Positions 24,362-37,500 of a stretch of DNA of 64,000 nt are shown in pieces. How positions within the stretch are numbered: the first letter of the stretch is position 1; each line of letters starts with the position of its first letter. The DNA comes from Zygnema cylindricum. Its lineage: Eukaryota; Streptophyta; Zygnematophyceae; Zygnematales; Zygnemataceae. The stretch is taken from NCBI GenBank assembly GCA_037447655.1, contig JBBHKE010002543.1, positions 37,921 through 101,920 on the forward strand, read 5' to 3'. Below the pieces are notes generated by a model. It did not search any database, was not told the DNA's origin, and worked only from the letters and a program-made list of their open reading frames with translations. A program made the position numbers and the translations under genes.

Positions 24362-25329
24362 TGTAACAGGATTTCCTACCTCTCAGAAAATCCCATTACT
24401 ACAAACAATTCCAACCACACATTCCACACATTGGAAAATACACATCCACATTGGAAAACACTCACATAAGGATAACTTTAAATTAGAAGAAGCTTCTGTC
24501 CACATAACATTAGCTTGGTCTCTTGCCCTCGTGGCTCAACCTTTCAATTTAAAGTGTTTCCTCTACTCTCCACTCTTAATAATTCTATCTCTTAACTACT
24601 AAAACACTATTTAGTTAGTAAGAGATTTCAATGCAAAAATGCATTTTCTCCAATTTGGTATTAATCGCTCAGGACCAAGATCAGCTGGAATTTCCACAAA
24701 CTTCTCCAAAGGAAAAGATGTCTACTCTCCTCTTACACTTCACTATTTATCCATCCTCGCCCTGGACTCGCCAGGCCAGAGTCAACGCTCCGTTTTAACA
24801 GGCTTTTACCTGGGCCAATCATTGATCAGCAAAGACTCAGACTGACCAATGCAAAAACGTGCGAAATCTCTTACTAACTACTTAGCGCTTTACTAACCAA
24901 TCAAACGTTACGTTTCACTACGTAACATTTACGTGCAAAATTGCGCGCCAAACGAAACGCGACTTCGCACGAGCGTGCGAAAAAAAATTTCGCACGCGAA
25001 ACTTCCTACGAAATTCCCTTAAGTGAAAGTGACGTTTCGTACTAAAATTTGTACGAAACGAAGCACCGTGCATACTAAACGTTTCATTAGAACTTTATGA
25101 AACGTACGCGCGTAATTTCGATACTAATTTGACCCTTAACCCGTTTCAATGATACCCACTTGTTATTTAGACCCCACGCTGTCACCTAAATACACCCATC
25201 GCTATAACTTTTAAAATATAACTCCAAATAGCGTGATTCTTTCGCGGACGTCTACCAATTTTAGTACTCTATAATCATAACACCTAAATACCCATTTATT
25301 AACAAGTTCGATCTGCTATTACTGTTACA
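24362..25329. repeat. Solo LTR-C (Ty3/gypsy type)
   Basis: This is 968 bp, beginning TGTAACAGGATTTCC and ending TACTGTTACA, with an exact 5-bp duplication ATAGT (24357-24361 and 25330-25334). It aligns end to end with the left LTR of the gypsy element at 54131-55100. It arose by recombination between two LTRs after a full insertion. Confidence 0.9.
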
Positions 25330-25394
25330 ATAGTGCCATTTTAAATAGTGTGGCTAACGTACAAAACTGTACCGTATTAACAAAAACCCTTAAC

Positions 25395-25509
25395 TGCAAA
25401 AACTGCCACTTTCTAAATATGGCGGCAGCCATGGCGCGCCTTTGATCCTTACTCTCTTTCTTTAAAACAAAACTAAATAGGGAAGTGAACTATTAATTAC
25501 CTCTTTTCA
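25395..25509. repeat. LTR-B terminal fragment
   Basis: It resembles the last about 100 bp of the solo LTR at 16750-16849 (GGCGGCAGCCATGGCG, then TTAATTAC and TCTTTTCAACA). It abuts the left end of MITE G copy 2 directly. Confidence 0.6.
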
Positions 25510-26478
25510 ACATTGTGTATCGGTAAAAAATTTATCGCGATAACACCGATACCGATAGTTATCGGTTATCGAACAGTCAGAGGCTCCGATATATTGGTAC
25601 TTTCTGTACTTTTTATACTTTTTGTCCGGAGTACTTTTTGTTCGGTAAACTGAACAGAAAATTAACATGAAATGTACGGTTTTTAACGGGAAATGTACGG
25701 AATCTGATGAAAAATATACGTTGCACTTTGTAGTAGAAAATTAACATGAAATGTACGGTTTTTAACGGGAAATGTACGGAATCTAATGAAAAAAATACGT
25801 TGCACTTTGTAGTACTTAAAGGTCGGTTAACTGAACAGGCGCGTACGGAATTATACTTACAAACTAATGATCATGGAACAGAAACAGGACAGCGGACACA
25901 AAGTACAACGGACGCAAAATAACATTCTGCGCGCCGCCAAAATCAAATGGACGACTTTCAATGAGAAAGTACGAGCGGACGGCCAAAGTGAGCGTCGGCA
26001 TCCCGGAATGGCTCTTTTGGCGGTTTATGCCAAAAAAGCCAGCGGATTGAAACGTGGCAGGTTTTTAGTGGATCCCAAGGAAAAAGGGGACAAAGCCATG
26101 ACGTCAGATGTGAAAGGTACATCGTTTTAACTGGAGCGGTACTAAAGTCGTACATATCTTATGCCGCCTATTGTAGTTTCGGCTTGTACAGATGATCTGA
26201 TTGGTAGGCACCTCAGTAGATAAAGGTTGTGAGTAGGGCGCGTGTGGGGAACAACACGTACATTTGAGTGAACTGGCCGTACATTTATCATTATAGTTTG
26301 TACAAGTATCGCCGATAGTTATCAATATCGGTATTATCAACGATAATAACTGATAAATATCGATTATTTATCGGCGATAACACCGATAACGATATATCGC
26401 ACCCATATATCGATTATCAGCTACCCAAAAAAAAACCCATATCGGTTATCAGCAAATCCTTACCGATACACAACACTA
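25510..26478. mobile_element. hAT-type MITE family G, copy 2
   Basis: This relative of 20020-20910 has lost its first few bases (starts TTGTGTATCGGTAA) and keeps the right end TTACCGATACACAACACTA. A stretch of about 78 bp containing CATGAAATGTACGG is duplicated in tandem at about 25660-25815. The open frame 25867-26130 resembles that of copy 1. Confidence 0.75.
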
Positions 26479-26517
26479 GATATTACCTTCGCTCGTACAA
26501 AGATTGCGCTCAAACCA

Positions 26518-26971
26518 AAGTTCAAAAGTAGGTGAAAGTAGCCCCATACAATATGCATATTGTACGCATAACATACAATATGACTTTAAGACCCATATTG
26601 TACTGGTCGCAAAATGAAAAAAAATGTAACAGGGTTGAGTTGCACATCGATTGATAGAGAATTAAACGTCATGTCTAAATTTTGAAAAACATTTGGATAA
26701 ACAAATATTTTTCTGTGAATTTTGAGGTATTTTTATTTAAGCCGTCAGATTTTGGACGATCGGACGATCGCTGATCAAAGTAGCGATCTAAGAAGAGCAT
26801 ATGAAATGCACACAACACAACTTACGATAGGACTATCGTCATATTTGGACGATCGGACGGTTGCTGATAAAAGTAGCGATTTAAGAAGAGCATATGAAAA
26901 GCACATAACACAACTTACGATAAAAGCGCCTACAAAAGGCTTACAATATAAGCGCCTACTTTTGAACTATG
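26518..26971. mobile_element. MITE family I, copy 2
   Basis: The ends are AAGTTCAAAAGTAGGTG and CGCCTACTTTTGAACTATG. Compared with copy 1 it has an extra tandem copy of a segment containing GATCGGACG, TAGCGAT and AAGAAGAGCATATGAAA (about 26745-26925). Confidence 0.7.
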
Positions 26972-26999
26972 GTTCAAACATTGCATACAAAGATTCTTT

Positions 27000-28246
<1,247 letters not shown>

Positions 28247-28344
28247 TAGAGCGAATAATAATAAAGGTATGTTGTTCAACCATGGTTATAAAATATATAT
28301 ATTTATGTCTAAAATACCTGCGTTGTTCTGTGGGCATAATGTGT

Positions 28345-28752
28345 TATGTGGGTTGTTCAAATCACATTTTTCTTTTTTTCCATTTCTACATATTGTACAT
28401 GACTTTTGAAAACCGCGAAAAAAACGCCAGTGTAAACCAAAGACAATTCCAAAATACATAGACAATACGATAATTGTACGGTTTTTTACTGAAATTGTAC
28501 GAAAGTTGACGAAAAGATACGATGCGCGTATCGGTACTTTCCCTAGTTGTTCAAATCGGGTGATTTTTTTTTGTGTTTTCCAGTTTCTACGTATTGTACG
28601 TGACTTTTGAAAAAATCGTAAAAAAACGTCTATTGTAAATTGAAAGTGTCAACTACGGAAAACTTATAGATAAATTACGGTAACTGTATAGTTTTTTATT
28701 GAAATTATACAGGAGATGACGAAAAGATACAATGCACGCATCGGTACCTTCT
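28345..28752. repeat. Diverged 200-bp tandem duplication
   Basis: 28345-28547 and 28548-28752 share the order TTGTTCAAATC, GTACATGACTTTTGAAAA, TTTTTTACTGAAATTGTAC and GACGAAAAGATACGATGC, with many differences. Confidence 0.65.
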
Positions 28753-28759
28753 CTTATGT

Positions 28760-29924
28760 AAATTGAACAAAATGTTCATGGATATGTACTGAATTTTATC
28801 GTACATCTACAGACAATTTCATTAAGAGACGTTGGGCGTCACACTATTTGCGTGACGCAAGTTCAAAATGTATATGGAAGTCTTCCTCAAAACTTTGAAA
28901 AGAATCCGCCATGAAAACTTAAACAATTGAAAGCGATCCTTGAATGAATACGCCATCACTGACGCCATGGAGACTGACAGACAATATTATTATGATAAAA
29001 GAAAAGCGTTGTCTAGGATTCGAGCCTGGACCTCCAGAATAATATGCGCCATTAGGCATTGTTGTGCGTTACCAATTGAAGTAAATGTATCGAAGTCAAC
29101 AGTTGGTGTGTTGATTATTTAAATGATTTCAATTGTTTACCGCTCATTTAACGGAAAGCGTACAAACTTCGTTACATGTTTAATTCAATTTTTTTAACAT
29201 GTACCAAAATGTAGGGACAAAAATTCTTTAACGATTTTTACGATTTTTTCAAATCGACCTCTCGAGTTTCTACGTAGTGTACGCGTGTTTGAATCGTGCC
29301 TAAAATACAGTTTGAACAACTATGCTTGTGTGACACTTCAAAAATTTCGGAAAATACGATTCGGCAAAGACAGATTATACACGGTGACAATTGTCATAAG
29401 CATTGTCGACGTATAGAATCGTCACAAATATAAGTAACAATTTCGAGTAAACACATATAGACACTTGAAATCCGGGTCCGCCGGATCCGCGCTAAAAAAC
29501 AAAGTAAGTTCGCTAAGTTACAAGTACATGGGGCCGTACCCTAATTTGCGCCAGCTTTTGTACTCTTTTGTTTTTTCGACCCATGGCCACGTCATGGCAC
29601 GCCATTTTAAAACTTTACCTTAAAACGTAGAAGGGCACTTTGCAATGTAACCAAAACGTAGTCTTGTGACTTTGTTTTTTAGCGAAGATTTTCCGTACTA
29701 CTTTGAAAGCGTTCCGTTGTAACGCGATTCAATCGTTACTTTAAATTGTGACGGTTATATACGACTCCAAATTTGCGACAATTGATGACGTTGACATACT
29801 AGCGATGGTCGTAGGCTTGTATTCTCGTGTGATATTGTAGATTTTTAGGGTTTTGGACATTTTGACGTCACGCTCACTATGATTGCGTCAACGTTATTGA
29901 TTCCATATCTTGTTCAAAAAATGT
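28760..29924. other. Unassigned; contains two dispersed repeats
   Basis: About 29095-29260 resembles the flank at 12961-13200 (TTTACCGCTCATTTAACGG). About 29620-29815 resembles 45410-45610 (GACTTTGTTTTTTAGCGAAG, GACAATTGATGACGTT). No gene is seen. Confidence 0.5.
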
Positions 29925-30956
29925 AGCGAAAATTTTAGATTGTGAGAGAATAAACATTAGTATAAGAGTTACACACAAAATTAGGAACAAATCCCTTGAA
30001 GGAGGTGATTGTCGAGGAAAAAAATTATTCGTCAAGGGAGATTGTAAAAAGACAAAATAGTAAAAAGAAGAGGTACACGAGATGTTTTTTTGCAAAGGGA
30101 GATGTACCACTACACCACTCATTGTTATTAGTATTAATAAGTCGCTACTACTTATAGCCGAAAATCACAAAATATAGTTAACAACATTATTTAAATACGT
30201 GGACTATAACCTGCCACGTCTCCTTGCATTAAATAGTATTATTAATCATAATTTTCCATTTACACTACACCACGAATCGTAATTAGCGTTATTAACGCTA
30301 ATTCTGTCACCACGAATTTTGACCCAAAAACCTTAAAAAGAGTAAATAACTCTAAATTTGTCTTTACATTATTCAAGGTACTCTTTGAATCAGCGTTAAC
30401 AACTCTACACCGCGAATCGTTATTAGTGTCAAAGTCACTAATTTGGGTGCTTAAAATTTTGATTTTTTTTTTCAAATAGGATACATGATTTTAATTTTTC
30501 CTTGACGTTAATTAAGGTACCGTACAAAATATAGAAAAGCCCGAAAGTACAATAATATATAAATAGTGTGGTGTACGGTCTATATCCTACCGTACATAAC
30601 TGTACCTTTTCAATTGAAAATTTACAAAAAATGAATTAAATCAGAAGCGCACGCATAAGAACGTGCGCTCAAAAAAACGGGATTAGTCTGACACGTAAAT
30701 TAGTATAGCATGTACGGATATTTGAAATTCGCGACGGCGTACGATTTATAATATTTTGTACGGATGATTATATGAATGTATATAATCGTACGACGAATAT
30801 TCCATTTTTGCTGTTCCCAAATTAGCATAAACGCCGAAATTAGAATACACATTTTTTTTGAAAAATTTCAAATTCTTAATTAGCATCAATTACGGTAAAT
30901 TTTCTTCAATACTATTTAAACTTTGACACTAATAACGATTCGCGGTGTAGTATAGT
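29925..30956. repeat. 1 kb segment, right copy of the internal hAT duplication
   Basis: This is the partner of 23308-24361. Its continuation (GTATAGTGCCATTATAAATA, from 30950) is the unoccupied version of the site where the solo LTR-C sits in the left copy. Confidence 0.85.
30406..30949 (+). mobile_element. MITE family E, copy 4
   Basis: This is 544 bp, the same length as copy 3, with ends TACACCGCGAATCGTTATTAG and CTAATAACGATTCGCGGTGTA. It is part of the duplicated 1 kb segment. Confidence 0.75.
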
Positions 30957-31128
30957 GCCATTATAAATAGTGTGGCTAACGTACAAAACTGTACCGTATT
31001 AACGAAAAAAGTACAAAAAATGATTTAATACATGCCGTTATGACGTACCTGCGTTTTCACAAACCGCGTAGTGCAATCTTCATGATACTTTGTACTCTTT
31101 GGTATCGTGGAAGTACGTGACATCATGA

Positions 31129-31262
31129 TTAGTGTCGCAAATCTGACACGTACTGTAGTAACGCTATTCATTTCGCAAATCTTAGGGAACGCGACAAAGC
31201 GTCGCAAATCTGACACGGTAGTAACACTACTCATTTCGCAAATCTTAGGGAACGCGACAAAT
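31129..31262 (+). repeat. 63-bp tandem repeat, right subterminal (2 units)
   Basis: This has the same unit as 21183-21375, preceded by the same TACTCTTTGGTATCGTGGAA sequence. It is about 200 bp inside the right end of the hAT element. Confidence 0.8.
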
Positions 31263-31486
31263 CGTAATTATTGGCTTATTCATACGTTGTACATCGGTTT
31301 AGTTTTGTACTTTTTCGGTTACGGGCGGGCACGGATAGTCGCGAGAAATCGAGATTCGGTTAATTTTTATTTTCGTAAACGCCGGTCGGTTGACGGTTAA
31401 CAATTTTGGAGCGTGACATAACCCGGTAAAAAAACGGTCGTTTTCGGTTATGTAAAATTTTGACTTTTGCGACCTCTGACTTGCAC

Positions 31487-34400
31487 TACACAGACCCAAC
31501 CGAAAACGTACTGGCGGCTCCGATATTTTGTGCCGCGAAATCGATATTTTGTGCCGCGAAATCTCTAGGTTGATCGGACGATCCTCCAGCAAATGGGCCG
31601 TGGAAAACCACCATGAAGTGGTCATCACTGTACGGAATCCTCGGTTCGTACTCCTGGCCTTGCGTTACGGAACCCTCGTTGACTCTTTCTGCGCCATTCG
31701 CGCGATAAAAGGCCAAAAAATCGGCAGAGCAAGGAGATTTGTCGGTCTGGCCGCCAGCCCGACAGCCGCCATCGGCGATCCACAATAAGGCGCACTGGCC
31801 GTTGGATCTTCGAGTATTTTTCGCGGAACAAACCACGATCTGTTTGCAGGTTTGACCGCTACCCCTTTTCCAAGGCGGTCCAGTTTACGCACACGTCATA
31901 TTTTTTTTCTGCAATTTTTTTTTGCCGCGTGGCGGCAGTTAGCTGTCGGCCCTTAGCAACCTGAGATCAAGGCAGCAGCGGGAGCTGGACAAGGTGGTGA
32001 ATCCGCCCACCAGAGTAGGAAACGGACGCCACGTTTCCGACCTGTCAAAATTAGCGACACTAGGCGAAAGTTAGGCCCATCCGGAAAGTCCGCTTTGATT
32101 TTCTGACACGTATAAGGTACGGAATGGGCCGCCAGACGGCCTTTCCTTCTGTGACGACCGTCACCCGCCCTGAGAGCGTCCTTCATGCGTGACCACGAGG
32201 GACCTGTGGAGCTTTGATTGGTTACGAGCGTGAGATGTGCTATGTATGGATGCATCAATACATGCAGTTCATTGCTTTACTACATTAGTCTACACTGATG
32301 AGTCCGTGTTTGGAGTTGACGAACGGAACCCTAACGTGACAATGTGACATACACGTTTTGTACTTTGCTCTTAATTAATGCGCCGAACGAGACCAAACTA
32401 GCCCCTTTCGGAACTACTGTAGTGTTACCCACACTAATAACCGTGGATGTCAAAGCTTGAACTTTGACATGACATCGTGATCGTATATCTTAGCCATCAC
32501 ATAATCCGACATGAGGACACGACATGCGTATGTTCTAAAAGTGCGGAGCCCGCTCATGCAACGGATTATCCGCAAGGAGAAATTTCATGCGGTCGCAAGA
32601 AATTACAGTACTGTAGTTGCACGAGTCATCCATTATGGGCAATTTTCGCACGATATGCTTATTTGTTTTCGTAATCTAAATTTGCACGTTTGGAGTATGG
32701 CCCTCGTGACGTGCTAAGATACGTGTGGTTTTCGTGACGTGACAGGCCTTTGCTGCTGGCCCTTGCTTCAGCAGAGCTTGGAAATGACTTTCATTCCAGT
32801 TGCATTTTTCAGAATTTTCTTTCCTTCGGCCCACACACGTCCCTCTAAAGTGGTCCTTATCAATAAGGTTTTCATAACGTCTTTTTTTTCAGTCTGTTTG
32901 TACTTTTCTTTGCAAGAAACGTTATTGGATTCCATTGTTATTCTCTATCTCTCTCTCTCTCTGTTGTGTCAATTCCATTGCATGAGAGAGGATGCCAGAG
33001 ATGCGCATGCGAAAGACCAAAAATCTGACCGAGTCGGGGGGCATCCCTCTGCTTGAGCGTCATAATGAGGATGCTCAGTATAGGGAGACGTTTGTCAAAT
33101 GCATGTGAGGCTGAAGCTCCCTTTTTTCCAGAAATTCGTATGTTGATTGGTGATTTCCATGTTGCTGTTTGGTGTGGTGATGTGTTTTACGTCATCGATG
33201 AGTTCTGCAGTTTGTTCTGTCAAACCTTTCAGTTCGTTCGGTTACGTGTGTAGGTGTTTATATATGTCTCAGGGCGTCGTTTGATGTATTCGTGTTGGAT
33301 GCTGTTTGTTTTTTGTTTGTCGCTTGAATGAACTTTTGGAGCAGGATTTTGGATGTATGTGGCTGCTTGTTGTCGTATTTGTAGCTTGTCTCCATCAGAC
33401 CATCTCCTTGGTGTGCAGGTATTTCGCATGGAGTTTAACTTAGGTTACCTAGTGAAAATACAGGGAGAGTTTTCGAGCGAGAGAGATAGAGTGCAGAAAG
33501 AGAGAGAGAGGCGGAGAGAGAAAAGAGTTATTAAGATCTGAAAGAGTGAGTGAAAGGTGGGATGAAGAGGCATGCAGATAACATTCACATTGATGTGTTA
33601 TGCTCTTTACATTCAATTTATTTATAGAATTTCTGTAAGGGCCACTTTTGTATTTCTTGCTTTCTGATGGAATAACTGTGTTTTTCTCCTAATGTTTTCT
33701 TTTGCTTCGCTGGTGCAAAATAAGTTATATCTGAGTGTTCTTTACACAAGCAGTAAACTTTGCAAGTTTTGACTACTAGTTCCTTCATTTTGGTATGACA
33801 TGATACAATTTATTACACTAAGTCACCTGTATGTCGCAACTTGGACCTTGAAGCAGGAAGCCTTGCAGGTTATGACCATTATTATCAATCTTCTTTTGCC
33901 TGGAATGGAAATGCATTTTTGCGGTTTTGTGAAATGCTAATGGTCTTACGAAGCCTGTCTGTAGTTATGTCCAAGGTTAAGTGTGATGAGTATATTCTCA
34001 TAGACAATGTGGGGTTTGAGCCGCTAAAGATCATTTTAAACTAGCAAGTAAATCCTGCTGCAATTTGGTCAGCAGGTGATGTTGTATTGGAGCTTTAGGA
34101 ACAGGTTAGTATGGCGTCCTTGTTCCAAATGCCTGTGACAGTTGTACGGATCACAAGTTCCAAGAGTTAGTCTTATTTATCGGAATTCTGGCACCTTTCC
34201 CAGTTGAAATAAAGATTGCTGCTATTTGTCTAGACTCCAATGTTTGTTGTAGGTCTCATGTGGAGGGTTTGTTCTCTAATGTTTAGAAATTTGGTGAACT
34301 TAAGCACGAATGTTTCTTTCTAAATTCTTTTGCTCTATTCATTTCAAAGTTTGTGGTTGAAAATCTAGTATGGTATCAAGGTAAGTTCCTCCTAGGTAAC

Positions 34401-34532
34401 TGCTTAACCTGGGCTGTTGCTGTTTCAATTTCTCAGTGACAATGTGGCTTCTTGGTTCTATAACCTCAGTTTTGTTAAGTTCCTTTACTAACCTAACTGT
34501 GAAATGAACACGCAATTTTTCTCTTTGTACAG
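31487..34532. other. Upstream region of the MyTH4-FERM gene
   Basis: A tandem pair of CGATATTTTGTGCCGCGAAAT lies at about 31530-31565. A CT microsatellite lies at about 32945-32965, of a kind common in plant 5' leaders. The acceptor at 34531-34532 means at least one upstream exon exists, probably in this interval. I could not identify it, nor a TATA box I would trust. Confidence 0.4.
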
Positions 34533-34536
34533 GACA

Positions 34537-37500
34537 ATGCCAAATGGCTCTGAAGACGGACCCCAATTGTTGATGGGACGATACCAAATCGATGCATTTT
34601 TGCAAGCAATGATCACTCAGAGGGAAGCTGCTGCTGCTGAGAAATCAAAAAAGTCATCATTGCTCCCAGGTCTGGGGTTGCTCTCTAGTAGTGGACGAAA
34701 CAAGCAACCTCCACGCTACTCAGTGAAGGACATGGTGACGTTTCAGAAGGTAGGAAGCGGATATGGTATGCTGCTGAGTTTGCTTATCACTTGACCATGG
34801 ACGCATGAAAGAAAAGTGTTCTTGCCTCTCTGTAGCCAGATTTGAACTGCTGGCTGACAGTGTCAGTTTGTTGCAGGTCGCCACTGTGGAGGAGTACCTC
34901 TACTGTGTCAAATTCTTTTTTTTTATGTTGAGTGGAAATTGCATGAAGTTTACTGGGGTCTAACAGTGAGGTGTTAATAGAGGTCTGTAACAAGAGAAGG
35001 TTTGATGTAAGGCATTTACTGCATGTTTTGTGTTGGGACAGGATCCTATTCCAGTTCCACTTCTCCGCATAGAACCAGGCCTTCAGGAAGTTGCTGTGAA
35101 AATGTTCCGTGATGTTCTACGGATTATGGGAGTGGAGAACGGAAAGGCATTGGATAATTACGAGGAGAGCTCATTGGTCTTGAAGGTGTTTGGAGCTCTG
35201 CTCAAGCACCCTCCACTACGAGATGAAATTTTCTGCCAGTTACAGAAACAGACCAGGCGAAATCCTTACAGGTAATTTTTACATTATGTTGGACCTATTC
35301 TAAGTGAATGTGTGTCGCTGATGCTAATTTGTAAGAAGTTCGAAATGCCCCATTTCTACTCGCGCTTGAATGATGTAAGTTTGTTTCTCAATGTAATATG
35401 AATGATCCTGTGGTTTGCCTATTTGGTTTTGTTTTGTATCGTCAAAAAATGTTAAAGGGCTTCTAACTTGTCCCTTATTCTGCTGCAAAAACTGACTTAA
35501 CCACGTTCCGAGTTTGCATTATCAACTTTTGTTGTATACATATTTGTCCCCCTTTACCGTACTCCTTGTTTTGTTGTTATGTAAGTTAATTGGAGAGGAA
35601 GTTTGGTCGTCCTCAACAATTTTTTTTACAGAGGAGTCTGGTTTTTTTCCTAAATTTTGGTTTTCGTGAAAAAACAATCTTCATGAAAGTCTTTCATATC
35701 AATAAAGAATGCTGGGTGTTAATATTGTTCTTTTGTGTGTATTGTTTGGGTGTTTTCAGGGGCTGTTGTAGGAAAGCGTGGGAATTAATGGCCAAATGTG
35801 CTGCTTGTTTCCCCCCCGACAAGGCAATTTCTGGACCGCTGTCAGAATATTTTCTGGCTCAGAGTGAGGACTCAGATTTAGATGCAGGAGTGAAGGAGCT
35901 TGTATTGAAGGCATGGACGAATCTCGACCGTACATTGAAGGCAGGACCACGTTTGACTGTTCCAACAGCTGAAGAAGTGGAGTGTTTTACCGAGGGAAGG
36001 CTTATGACCGCATCTGTGTTTCTGTTTGATGATTCTGTGGAGACGGTGTTGTATGACATGATGACGACAGTGGACCAGGCTCTGAAGGTAGGGAAGGAAT
36101 ACTAATTTGTTTGATGTTTTCTAGGTCATTGTATTTTCTTATAGAGCGCAGTGCTTTTAGGTTTTCTTGAATATCACACTGGTTCAGACGCTACGCTTCT
36201 TTCATGTCTTACTTGTTTTAGTGTTTTTGTGCTATGCTTCACATGATTATGTTCCTAAGAATTTGTTCTCAGTGTAACGTGTTTCTAAGATGTTCTTTAA
36301 ATGCTTCGCTTATTAAATTCCTGAGTTTCAGCTCTTTCTATTTTCCCAAGTTTTTGGAAGTAGCAGCGTTTTGTTTGTGTGGTCCCAGAGTTTTCTTTTT
36401 GTTCCAGTATTCAATTTCTTTTTATGTTTTTGGCGACCCTGGTATTGCAGGAGGTTGTAGGGAAACTGAAGCTGATGAAAAGTAGTGGCTTTGGGTGGTA
36501 CGAATGGAGGACCACCCGACAGCCAGGAGATGGTCCTGAGCCGGAGGAGCCTCTTGTGGGTAAGTTCTTTCTGATGTTTCAGGTGTTCTGATTTTTTTTG
36601 TATGATTCCCGGGAGACTTCTTTCCCTTGTTTAGATGATTGCAGACTTTTTTTTTGGAAACTTGTGTTTTTTTTTTTTTTATGTACTCTAGGAAAGGGAT
36701 CAGTTTAATGTCTGGAGCAGATAAAGACTGTGCCTTTGAAATGGCGGCCATGGAAATATCTTGTAAGAAGTCAAATTTTGCGTTAATTTAGAAATGCAGA
36801 TACACTCCTCCCAAACACGTTTTGGGTTTGACTGCCCATTTTAAGTTTAGAAATTTACTATGTATATTTGTATTTTTTTGCACGAGGACATCCGCCATGG
36901 TCTGACATTTTATAATTTTGCCAAAATTTCTGATTTGCTTGCAGAGCACATTCTGTTGAGTGGGAAACGATACATGGCCGATATCATGGCCGATTTCCGG
37001 ACAAAGAGTTGGGGGGGTTTTGTGCAGTCAAGATTTTTGTTAAAGAAGAGAATTTTTAAACCAACTGATTCCACTGTGTCAGATCCAGTTTTCCGACACT
37101 TATCTTACATTCAAGTGAGTTACTGTTTTTTCAGTAGGTTGATTGAAATAGTTGCGTTGGAGAGTTAGAAATTTTTTACTTAAAAAACTTATTGCATCTT
37201 TTTCATGTTAGGGGAGAGTTTTCTTTGATGGCATCTCTATCCCTGGTTGAAGGACTGCTCCACAAGTAAGATTTATCAATCACAAACGTATAGATTTGTT
37301 TTTAGTTTGTTAGTCAGTTATCTTATGCAATATGATTTCTCGTTGTCACATATTACTGGTTTGCAATATTGCAGTTTGATTTTGAAGAGATAATAAATTC
37401 ATTTTGCAGGATGATTACGCTTAGATGAGTTTATTTGCAGTGGTGCTTTGCTGCTGAGAATTGTGACCAATTTTTTTCTAATTTGGTATGGAAGTTAATG

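Noticed and set aside
32295-32325. Hammerhead-ribozyme-like core (CTGATGAGTCCGTG followed by GACGAAC)
   Set aside because: The required GAAA reads GAAC, and I found no partner strands for stems I and III in either topology.
33841-34044. 67-codon frame as an upstream exon of the MyTH4-FERM gene
   Set aside because: No similarity to KCBP N-termini is seen and no splice pair links it in phase with the exon at 34533.
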